Source: Syntrophales bacterium
GTDB taxonomy: Bacteria > Desulfobacterota > Syntrophia > Syntrophales > UBA2210
Direction of reading: 5' to 3'
DNA length: 18,676 bases
Assembly: GCA_030655735.1 (NCBI GenBank)
Contig: JAUSPK010000099.1
Location: forward strand, 1-18,676
The notes under the pieces are model-generated. The model did no database searches. It was not told where the DNA came from and worked only from the letters and a program-made list of their open reading frames with translations. The position numbers and the translations under genes were made by a program. Each line of letters starts with the position of its first letter. Position 1 is the first letter of the stretch. Below are positions 1 to 6,725 of the stretch, piece by piece.

Positions 1-10
1 AGCAGAAACT

Positions 11-29
11 ATATCTTTACTAAAGATAT
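11..29. promoter_or_regulatory. Perfect 19-bp palindrome, operator-like
   Basis: ATATCTTTA-C-TAAAGATAT is a perfect inverted repeat with 9-bp arms around a single central base. A one-base loop makes it a poor RNA hairpin, so a dimeric-protein binding site is the better reading, although a short T-rich stretch follows. It lies upstream of the small HTH gene in an AT-rich segment unlike the rest of the window. The symmetry is seen directly; the function is inferred. Confidence 0.45.
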
Positions 30-48
30 TTTTATTTAAATCTCTTTG

Positions 49-66
49 AATTTACATTGGTAAATT
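49..66. promoter_or_regulatory. Second inverted repeat upstream of the HTH gene
   Basis: AATTTAC-ATTG-GTAAATT has perfect 7-bp arms and a 4-base centre. It sits about 37 bp (centre to centre) from the palindrome at 11-29, and both contain TTTAC. It could be an operator half of a paired site, or a weak hairpin at the end of an upstream gene outside the window. Confidence 0.35.
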
Positions 67-102
67 AGATTGTCGTATTATTTGGGGAGATAGATAAAAA
101 AC

Positions 103-132
103 TTGACATGGGTGCGGAAGGTAGGGTATGTT
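103..132 (+). promoter_or_regulatory. Putative sigma70-type promoter for the HTH gene
   Basis: A perfect TTGACA (103-108) is followed after 18 bp by TATGTT (127-132, four of six consensus bases). Transcription would begin near 139, leaving a leader of about 75 nt before the ATG at 217. If so, the TTG at 103 is part of the -35 box and not a start codon. Confidence 0.45.
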
Positions 133-216
133 CACACCCAATGCACCAGTCGGTATGGACGAACCTATCAATATGGATGGATGGTAAGAAAATTCCATAA
201 CTTCCGGGAGAATCTT

Positions 217-465
217 ATGGTTATTATAGAGGGAAAAGCGTATTACACGACTGCCGATGCGGCGAAAGCCCTTGGTGTCTCCGCGAAAACGATAAGGAGT
301 TATATAGAAAAGGGCATTATCCCGGAGCCTCCAGAGATCCAATCCGGTTTGCGCACCTTTAAACACTTTCCCCAAGATTATATGGGAGAAGCCAAAAGGA
401 TCCTTGAGAATTATCGCCGTAAGCAGGTGTCTCTCAAGAGAGATAAACAGTTGTCCATTTTCTGA
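217..465 (+). CDS. Small MerR/excisionase-type helix-turn-helix protein
   Basis: An 82-residue protein whose residues about 8-35 (YYTTADAAKALGVSAKTIRS...GIIPEP) match the winged HTH seen in MerR-family and HTH_17/excisionase proteins. The glycine turn, the TIR recognition segment and the wing-like GIIPEP are visible. The C-terminal half is basic and probably helical. It lacks a MerR effector domain, so it is probably a compact DNA-binding protein. The reading frame is open from a TTG at 103, but ATG 217 is preferred because GGGAG (206-210) lies six bases upstream and the HTH then starts at a normal distance. It precedes the pilus operon by 82 bp and might regulate it; that is inference. A phage or element origin is an alternative. 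Confidence 0.7.
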   Translation: MVIIEGKAYYTTADAAKALGVSAKTIRSYIEKGIIPEPPEIQSGLRTFKHFPQDYMGEAKRILENYRRKQVSLKRDKQLSIF

Positions 466-475
466 TGGACTGTTT
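445..475 (+). terminator. Possible hairpin/attenuator at the end of the HTH gene
   Basis: AAACA(gtt)GTCCAT, loop tttctg, ATGGAC-TGTTT forms an 11-bp stem with a 3-nt bulge, spanning the HTH gene's stop codon and followed by a short TTTTC. The U-run is weak, so it may only reduce read-through into the pilus operon. Confidence 0.35.
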
Positions 476-547
476 TCGGGGTCGAGGCATCAGTTTGTAG
501 TTACGTGAACTTTTGTTTGATAACAGGTAGATAGAGGGTTTGGTGCT

Positions 548-2407
548 GTGCCTTCTCCAAAAGATATTTCTTCAACTGAGAGACTGCTGAGACTGATCCG
601 GAACAATGACAGGCCGGGTGAAATGCCTGACACTATAGACGTTTCTCCATCCGGAAAGGTCAAGAAGGGGGGCACGCAGGGATTTTTTGCAAAGAAGCCC
701 ATGTCCGTGGGGGTGGATATCGGGCTCTATGAACTGAGACTGGTCAAGGTAAGACAGCCTTCGAGCGGCCAGTGGGAGTTGCTTGATTGCAGAAAGGTTT
801 TTATTGAATCCGGGATATCACGAGGCACTCCCGAATTTGCCGATTTCCTGAGATCGGAGCTTGGAAGCTTCTGCGGTTCCGGGAGGGACTTCAGTTTATG
901 GGGCCTGATCCGGTCGGATAAGGTGGATGTGGAGACCATCCGCATACCCAAAGTGGGGAAAAAGCAGCTTGAAAACGCCGTTTACTGGACCGCGAAGAAG
1001 AATGCGGTCTTTGATGAAAAGGAAACGATCCTTGAATTTGAGGTTCAGGGTGAGGTGATCGAGGAGGGTGTTGCAAAACTGTCGGTGGTAGTATGTACCG
1101 CTTCGAAGCGGGAGGTAGAGGAGACGGAAAATTTCTTTAACGATATCGGTTTTCCTTTGACCGGCCTTACCGCTGCCCCTTTCGCCCTGCAGAATTTGTT
1201 CAAGGCCGACTGGATGCCCCTCCCCGATCGGACGGCTACGCTTTATATTGGAGACGATTCGTCTCGCATCGATGTCTTCTCCGGAGGGAATCTGGTGATG
1301 ACGCGAGGCATACGGGCGGGAACCAACAGCATGGCGGAGGCTCTCTTGGAAGAGCACGTCACCTCTTCCGCTCCGAGTGAGAAGAGGGGGGGGGCCGGTG
1401 CTGAGGCCGGCCCTAAACAGGCCCACAGCCCCATGAACATAGAAGATGCGAAAGATATGGTATGCAGCCTGGGGTTCGACTCCCCGCCGCCCTACGGGAA
1501 GGCTGATCGTTTCGGTCTTAGCAAGGAAGAGATATTCGAAATGGTTAATCCTGCCCTGGAGCGGCTTGTGCGACAGGTGGAAAGAACTCTTGAGCACTAC
1601 ACCGTCATCCTGGGTAATGAAGGTATAAATTTCATATATGTTTTCTCCGACGCGGGTGTGTACCGGCCTGTCGTTGAGTACATCGGCAATCAACTCAAGG
1701 TGGAGAGCGATGTGCTGGATCCTATGGCCCGGGGGAATCCATTCTCCGGTCACATCGGGGCACACACATCTGTTTCACAAAGGGCTTCCCTTACCCCCGC
1801 CCTGAGCCTGGCGCTGTCGGGTCTGCCTCGTACGCCGAACCTGATATTTACCTATGGCGATAAGGAAAAACTGAAGAGTATCAGACGCGTTAACGGCGTG
1901 ATCGTTTCCGCCTTTGCGGTGGTGATGTTGATTCTTGTCGGCCTTTTTTTCTGGATGGGGAATGTCATTGACCGGAAAGAGGCCACACTGGCAAAGCTTG
2001 ATCAGCAGTTTGAGAGAAGTACGCAGGCGGTTGAAAAGGCCGCCAGTACGATGATTTCTGAGATCAAGGGAACCCGCCTTGTCCTGCAAAGGTTCAAAGA
2101 GAGATATTTTGGCGTTGCAATCATAGGGGAGATATCGAGACTGACCCCCCAAGACATATATATCTTAACCGTTAAGGCGACTATGGGAGAGGACGCCGGG
2201 GGGGAGACAAAAAAAGCTGTCATGGGTGCTACTATCAGTGGTGTTGTTACGGGCGATCCCGATTCCTTCGAATCCGTTCTGGCGAGATATGTATTTGATC
2301 TCAAGAATTCCCGGATGTTCAAAAAGGTTGTGATTGATAAAAATGCAATAGAGCCTTTTCATGGAGGCAAAGCGCTTAAATTTAACTTAACCGTTGATTT
2401 TTTCTAG
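548..2407 (+). CDS. mshI: Fused PilM-PilN-type pilus assembly protein (MshI-like)
   Basis: A 619-residue inner-membrane assembly platform protein. Residues about 52-430 are PilM-like (actin-like ATPase fold, starting MSVGVDIG, with the late segment LVRQVERTLEHY typical of PilM). Residues 451-471 form one membrane span preceded by RR. Residues about 476-520 look coiled-coil, and the remainder resembles the PilN ferredoxin-like periplasmic domain. PilM and PilN are usually separate, with the PilN tail binding PilM; here they are one chain. About 51 residues precede the canonical PilM start. GTG 548 has GAGGG at 534-538, while ATG 701 would give a minimal PilM start, so the start is somewhat uncertain. 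A run of nine G (1386-1394) lies in a Gly/Ala-rich linker near residue 280. The next gene follows after 9 bp. Confidence 0.85.
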   Translation: MPSPKDISSTERLLRLIRNNDRPGEMPDTIDVSPSGKVKKGGTQGFFAKKPMSVGVDIGLYELRLVKVRQPSSGQWELLDCRKVFIESGISRGTPEFADFLRSELGSFCGSGRDFSLWGLIRSDKVDVETIRIPKVGKKQLENAVYWTAKKNAVFDEKETILEFEVQGEVIEEGVAKLSVVVCTASKREVEETENFFNDIGFPLTGLTAAPFALQNLFKADWMPLPDRTATLYIGDDSSRIDVFSGGNLVMTRGIRAGTNSMAEALLEEHVTSSAPSEKRGGAGAEAGPKQAHSPMNIEDAKDMVCSLGFDSPPPYGKADRFGLSKEEIFEMVNPALERLVRQVERTLEHYTVILGNEGINFIYVFSDAGVYRPVVEYIGNQLKVESDVLDPMARGNPFSGHIGAHTSVSQRASLTPALSLALSGLPRTPNLIFTYGDKEKLKSIRRVNGVIVSAFAVVMLILVGLFFWMGNVIDRKEATLAKLDQQFERSTQAVEKAASTMISEIKGTRLVLQRFKERYFGVAIIGEISRLTPQDIYILTVKATMGEDAGGETKKAVMGATISGVVTGDPDSFESVLARYVFDLKNSRMFKKVVIDKNAIEPFHGGKALKFNLTVDFF

Positions 2408-2416
2408 GGTATTAAG

Positions 2417-2959
2417 ATGAAAGGCATTCCAATGCAGATTGGCAAAATTCCCGGCCGGAGCGCGATGTATCTTGTGCTGTGTGTCGTGATCCTTGTCATC
2501 TTCTACTTTGCCGCCCTTTATCCGCATCAGCGGTCTCTGGACACCGTTAAAGCTAAGACGGCGCAGGTGACAAACCTTATAGATAAACAGAGGGCGTTGC
2601 TGCCCCTCTATGAAGAGATGGTAAAAAGGGGCGAGAACAAAATCCTGGGAACATTACCGGTGCCTGATATTAAAGCACTTTCCAGAGTGGATATAGATAC
2701 CGTCTCTCCGATGTTTAAGAAGATGGCCGACGAAAGCGGCATGCAGGTTGTATCCATCAGGCCGGACGTGCTGTCCTTGACGGGGGCGTCCGATGATATG
2801 GTGGTTACTATTCACCTGAGGGGAAGGTTTTTCGACTTCAGAAAATTCCTGGTAGAGGTGGGAGGGGTGTCTTCCCTCAAGCGGGTAGAAGAGATCGATA
2901 TCAGGCAGGAAACCGGGCACAAAGAATTTCACCTCACGGTGCGGCTGGCAATCGGGTAA
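2417..2959 (+). CDS. mshJ: PilO-like pilus assembly protein (MshJ-like)
   Basis: A 180-residue bitopic inner-membrane protein. There is a short cytoplasmic tail, one membrane span (about 16-35, YLVLCVVILVIFYFAALYP), a helical/coiled-coil stretch and a C-terminal ferredoxin-like domain of the PilO type (DESGMQVVSIRP, HLRGRFFDFRKFL, LTVRLAIG). In the PilMNOP model it dimerises with the PilN-like part of the preceding protein and links it to the PilP-like protein that follows. ATG 2417 has AGGGT six bases upstream and starts 9 bp after the PilM/N stop, so the genes are surely co-transcribed. The length is close to that of PilO/MshJ. Assignment rests on topology, position and the FDFRKFL-type motif. 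Confidence 0.8.
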   Translation: MKGIPMQIGKIPGRSAMYLVLCVVILVIFYFAALYPHQRSLDTVKAKTAQVTNLIDKQRALLPLYEEMVKRGENKILGTLPVPDIKALSRVDIDTVSPMFKKMADESGMQVVSIRPDVLSLTGASDDMVVTIHLRGRFFDFRKFLVEVGGVSSLKRVEEIDIRQETGHKEFHLTVRLAIG

Positions 2960-3006
2960 GGAATAACAGGCGGTACGCCGTACTATTGGTTGAGCAGACG
3001 GGGATT

Positions 3007-3486
3007 ATGAAAAAGGTCAGAGTGTCGACACGGGAGATAGTAGTGGTGGTTGTTATGCTGGCTGCCGTTCTGTACGGTGTGTATGATTTTTTTGTTGCCT
3101 CATCACCGAGCCCGGTGGATACCGGGGGAAATGTGGTGCAGATAGATACTCTTATCGCGGAGGCCTCGGAGATTCTGAAGGACCGCGAAGCCTATCCGGT
3201 CTACGCCGCTATTGTCGCCGGGGCTGAGACCGACTGGGGAAGAGACCCGTTCTACGCAGACAATACACCTGCTGCGGTGAGCATCTTGAATCTGGAACCC
3301 GTGAAATATACCGGATATCTGGAGATCGGCACGAGGAGAATAGCCGTTATAGATGGTGTGAGCTATGAAGCCGGGGATGAGCTGGAGGTGGGGGGATATC
3401 TTGTAAAACGTATAAAATCTTCCGCGGTAGTGATCGAGGAAAAGGGAACGGGGAAAAGCATCAACGTCCCCCTATTGGAGGAGTAA
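3007..3486 (+). CDS. mshK: PilP/GspB-like secretin-linking protein (MshK-like)
   Basis: A 159-residue protein with an N-terminal membrane anchor (about 9-30, EIVVVVVMLAAVLYGVYDFF), a linker, and a small beta domain carrying the signature of GspB/PilP/MshK proteins: DPF, then YTGYLEIG, then AVIDGVSYEAGDELEVGGYLV. In this family the domain contacts the secretin periplasmic domains and couples them to the inner-membrane PilNO-like complex. The frame is open from TTG 2986, but ATG 3007 (MKKVRVST) gives a normal basic N-terminus. Neither start has a strong RBS. The secretin gene follows after 20 bp, as expected for mshK-mshL. Confidence 0.75.
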   Translation: MKKVRVSTREIVVVVVMLAAVLYGVYDFFVASSPSPVDTGGNVVQIDTLIAEASEILKDREAYPVYAAIVAGAETDWGRDPFYADNTPAAVSILNLEPVKYTGYLEIGTRRIAVIDGVSYEAGDELEVGGYLVKRIKSSAVVIEEKGTGKSINVPLLEE

Positions 3487-3506
3487 CCTTTCATGGAGGA
3501 TATGGC

Positions 3507-5045
3507 GTGTTGAAGGTAATCAGAAGAGAAAAACTGGCGCGGGTGGCCTTGGTGGTCATGGCCGGTGTACTCGTCTTCGGTTGTGCCGGCACGAAAGAGG
3601 TAAAGAAGGATCCGTTCTTTGAGAAATGGAATCTCAAGGCGAAGGAATCCGTGGGAACATCACCGGTTGCCAGGATTCGCCCCCTGAAGATACCGGATGA
3701 ACCGGGCGCGGCAAATGCCAGGACGGAGAACAAGGCCCTCCCCACTATGAAGGTCACCCTCATCATGCGTGATACCGATATCGGTGTCGCCCTTCGCACA
3801 TTGGCCAAGGCGGCCCGGCAGAACCTCTTAATCAAGTCGGACATACAGGGTAAAATCAGTGTGGATTTCAGGAAGGTCCGGTGGGACGAGGCGTTTCTCA
3901 GCATTATGCGTTCCAAGATGCTCACATACGTATGGGATGGTGATATTATACGGATAACGACCGCTGCAGACCTGCAAAACGATCTGGCGTTGGAAAAGAT
4001 TGAGCGAGAACGGAGAGAACAGGAGATCATGAAAAGCAGGCTGTCTCCGCTGTTGTCGATGGTCATTCCCGTCAATTACGCAAACCCCGGCAAGCTGAAA
4101 GAGAATATCGAGGGTTTTCTGACCAAGGATGAGAAAGGCGCCCCGTATGGGTCGATACAGGTGGACGAACACACGAATTCGCTGGTTCTACAGGCGACCA
4201 GAAACGACCTTGAGAGAATTATACCCCTGATTGGTGAGATCGACAAGCCCACTCCCCAGGTGCGGATTGAGGCGAATATTGTTGAGACGACCAAGGAGAC
4301 CGCCCGGGAACTCGGAATACAGTGGGGCGGCTCATATGGCGGGGGCAAATATTCTATTTCGGGGGGAAGCTCTACCACCAGTGGAACTACCAGTGGTACC
4401 AACATCACTGACGTTACTAACACGGCTGTTAACTTTCCGGTAGGAGGTGGCGCCATAACGACAGCCGGTGGACTGGGGGCGCTTGGTTTGACATTTGGAA
4501 CAGTGGGGGGGAATATCCTTAACATGCAGTTGACCGCGCTGCAGTCGGACGGCAAGCTGAATATCCTGTCCAGTCCCTCCATCACGACGCTGGATAACCA
4601 GATGGCATTTACCGAGAATGGCGAGAGGGTGCCCTTCGTCTCTTATTCGGACGGCAACCAGGAGGTCAGCTGGGAGGACGCGGTCCTGCGCCTGGAAATC
4701 ACACCGCATGTGATCGACGGGGAGAATCTGAAGATGAAGATACTGATCAAAAAAGATGAGGTCGATACATCACGCAACGTCTCAGGAAATCCGTATATCA
4801 TAAAGAAACAGACCGATACGACACTGATAGTCAAGGATGGAGAAACCATCGTGATATCAGGACTCAGCAAGAAGAGGACCTCCGGAGGAGACAGCGGTAT
4901 TCCGGGGCTCAAGGATATTCCTGCCCTGGGCTATCTGTTCAAGGCGGACAGCAGGGCTGAGACGATGGAGGAGGTGCTTATCTTTATCACCCCTCACATC
5001 CTGAAACCTGAGGTTGTGCCGCAGAAGGCAGTTGCCCCCAGGTAG
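3507..5045 (+). CDS. mshL: Outer-membrane secretin lipoprotein of MSHA-type pilus
   Basis: A 512-residue secretin that forms the outer-membrane pore for the pilus. A signal peptide ends in LVFGC, giving a likely lipidated Cys26. A secretin N-terminal domain (STN/N0-like) covers about residues 82-150, an N1-like domain about 190-255 (SIQVDEHTNSLVL), and the C-terminal secretin domain follows, with LSSPSITTLDNQ, GIPGLKDIPALGYLFK and EEVLIFITPHIL. A Ser/Gly/Thr-rich segment (about 280-335) interrupts the start of the barrel domain. GTG 3507 has GGAGGA at 3495-3500 upstream. Length and order fit MshL; PilQ is usually longer and carries AMIN domains, which are absent here. It follows the MshK-like gene in one operon. 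Confidence 0.92.
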   Translation: MLKVIRREKLARVALVVMAGVLVFGCAGTKEVKKDPFFEKWNLKAKESVGTSPVARIRPLKIPDEPGAANARTENKALPTMKVTLIMRDTDIGVALRTLAKAARQNLLIKSDIQGKISVDFRKVRWDEAFLSIMRSKMLTYVWDGDIIRITTAADLQNDLALEKIERERREQEIMKSRLSPLLSMVIPVNYANPGKLKENIEGFLTKDEKGAPYGSIQVDEHTNSLVLQATRNDLERIIPLIGEIDKPTPQVRIEANIVETTKETARELGIQWGGSYGGGKYSISGGSSTTSGTTSGTNITDVTNTAVNFPVGGGAITTAGGLGALGLTFGTVGGNILNMQLTALQSDGKLNILSSPSITTLDNQMAFTENGERVPFVSYSDGNQEVSWEDAVLRLEITPHVIDGENLKMKILIKKDEVDTSRNVSGNPYIIKKQTDTTLIVKDGETIVISGLSKKRTSGGDSGIPGLKDIPALGYLFKADSRAETMEEVLIFITPHILKPEVVPQKAVAPR

Positions 5046-5078
5046 ACACATTTTTTCAAGGGATAGAATGCATACGAT

Positions 5079-6647
5079 ATGGATTATTTTAGTGTATTAG
5101 ATTTTAGCAGGGAGCCCTTTTCAAATTCTCCCGAGCCTGAGTTTTTCTATCAGTCTCCGCAGCATGTGGAGTGTCTGCAGAAACTGGAACTGGCGGTGCG
5201 TCTGCGCCGCGGGCTGAATACTGTCATCGGGGATGTGGGGGCGGGCAAGACAACGATCTGCCGTCAGATTATCCGCAGGTTTGCCGATGATAAAGACGTT
5301 GAGACATACCTGATGCTTGATCCTCATTTCGGCGCACCGATGGAATTTCTCCACGCCATCGTCGATATACTGGGGATCGCGGGCGGCAACCCGGACGTTA
5401 CGGAATGGCACTTGAAGGAGAAGATCAAAAACCATCTCTTTGATAAGGGGGTGGGCGAGGGGAAGACCCTGGTCCTGATCATAGATGAGGGACAGAAGAT
5501 ACCGGATTTCTGTCTTGAGATCCTGAGAGAATTTCTCAATTATGAGACAAACGAGCACAAGCTGCTCCAGATCATCATCTTTGCCCAGAAAGAGTTTTAT
5601 CAGGTGCTTGAGGCACATACGGGTTTCGCGGATCGTATCAACTTTTCCTATGACCTTCGCCCCATGACCTTTACCGATACGCGAGCTATGATACGGTTTC
5701 GTCTGGATACTGCCAAGGGGGAGGACGCCGGCAAAGAGGTCCGCTTTACCTTCCCGGCCCTGTGGGCGATATATCGCGCCACGGGGGGATATCCGCGGAA
5801 GATCGTCGGGCTGTGCCACCGGATTATTCTTGCACTGATTATCCAGGACCGATTGAAGGCCGGAGTCGCCATGGTTCGTTTCTGTACCCGCACAGGAGAG
5901 ACGCACAGAAGGTTGTGGAAGATGGCCCTGGTTGCCGTTCTCGGGGTTGTGTTGGTCACCTTGGTCGGACTTGATTTAAGACATAATCGGTTTTTCACCG
6001 AGGCGCCGAAAGGGTTGGTAAGCGGGGTTGCTCTACAGCCGGTGGATACGGTTGTCATTCACGAGGAGGCTCCGCCTCCGGTCGCCGCCTCTCCTGCGGA
6101 AGAGGAGTTTCCCCCCCATGTGGTCTCTCCTGCGGAAGAGGAGCCTCCCTATGCGGAGAGGGTTCCGGAGTCGCTGGGGTGGCTGGTCTTCAAGAGGGAC
6201 GAGACGATTTGCAAAGTGATCAGAGTTGTATACGGAGGTGAATGCACCCCGGATCGTGTTGCATTGATACGGAAGGCCAATCCCCATATACAAAATCCGG
6301 ACAGGGTTGAACCGGGAGCCATGCTGAAGCTTCCCGCCGTTCCTTCCGATTTTCGCCCAGCGCCTGAGGGGGGCCGCTGGGTAGCGGTGGCCAGGAGAGA
6401 CAACCTTGAAGATGCTTACGGGGTATACAGAGAGTATCTCGGTCAACTCCCCCCAATTCAGGTATTTTCCCACTGGAACGGACGTGAAGGCCTACAGTTT
6501 GATATTATCTTGAAGGAACGTTTTGTCGATGAGGGCTCTGCGCGTAGCGCCATTGCCAAATTGCCCCCATCCATCTCTTCGGGCGCACGAATTATTGGGG
6601 ATTGGGACAAAGACACGGTTTTCTTTTCCACTGTGGGATCCGGCTAG
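5079..6647 (+). CDS. mshM: MshM/ExeA-type AAA ATPase with LysM- and SPOR-like tail
   Basis: A 522-residue membrane-anchored ATPase. It opens with the family's FxxEPFxxxPxPxFFY signature. Walker A is GDVGAGKTT (51-59) and Walker B is LVLIIDE (131-137). One membrane span lies at about 282-298. Next is a Pro/Glu-rich stretch with two SPAEEE copies, a LysM-like segment at about 375-430 (ETICKVIRVVYGG ... VEPGAMLKLP) and a final SPOR-like domain at about 440-520. ExeA-type proteins use ATP and peptidoglycan binding to help place the secretin in the wall; the periplasmic part suggests the same. Classical loci encode a separate TPR protein, MshN, next to MshM; here the gene is followed directly by the MshE-like gene. 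ATG 5079 fits the family start but lacks a close SD; AAGGGA is 15 bases away. Confidence 0.85.
   Translation: MDYFSVLDFSREPFSNSPEPEFFYQSPQHVECLQKLELAVRLRRGLNTVIGDVGAGKTTICRQIIRRFADDKDVETYLMLDPHFGAPMEFLHAIVDILGIAGGNPDVTEWHLKEKIKNHLFDKGVGEGKTLVLIIDEGQKIPDFCLEILREFLNYETNEHKLLQIIIFAQKEFYQVLEAHTGFADRINFSYDLRPMTFTDTRAMIRFRLDTAKGEDAGKEVRFTFPALWAIYRATGGYPRKIVGLCHRIILALIIQDRLKAGVAMVRFCTRTGETHRRLWKMALVAVLGVVLVTLVGLDLRHNRFFTEAPKGLVSGVALQPVDTVVIHEEAPPPVAASPAEEEFPPHVVSPAEEEPPYAERVPESLGWLVFKRDETICKVIRVVYGGECTPDRVALIRKANPHIQNPDRVEPGAMLKLPAVPSDFRPAPEGGRWVAVARRDNLEDAYGVYREYLGQLPPIQVFSHWNGREGLQFDIILKERFVDEGSARSAIAKLPPSISSGARIIGDWDKDTVFFSTVGSG
6090..6143 (+). repeat. 18-bp direct repeat inside the MshM-like gene
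   Basis: TCTCCTGCGGAAGAGGAG occurs at 6090-6107 and again at 6126-6143. The 36-bp period keeps the frame and encodes two SPAEEE units in the Pro/Glu-rich linker just outside the membrane. Unit number could change the linker length without breaking the protein. Confidence 0.8.
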
Positions 6648-6725
6648 TGTGAGCACAGGCGGGCAGTGTTGCGGCGATGGGGGTGCCAACGAGCGGATAC
6701 CGTTACAAGAAGGAAGGATCTGAAG

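Noticed and set aside
111..147. Nested stem GGTGC/GCACC with GGGT/ACCC, considered as a leader riboswitch
   Set aside because: Most of it lies upstream of the transcription start implied by the promoter at 103-132, and the stems are only four to five pairs.
896..1765. Long minus-strand open frame (289 codons) opposite the PilM/PilN gene
   Set aside because: It lies wholly inside a recognisable gene, has no RBS of note and no recognisable domain; it is a codon-bias shadow.
5121..5906. Minus-strand open frame of 261 codons opposite the MshM-like ATPase
   Set aside because: It mirrors the ATPase coding region, shows His/Arg/Gln-rich shadow composition and no motif.
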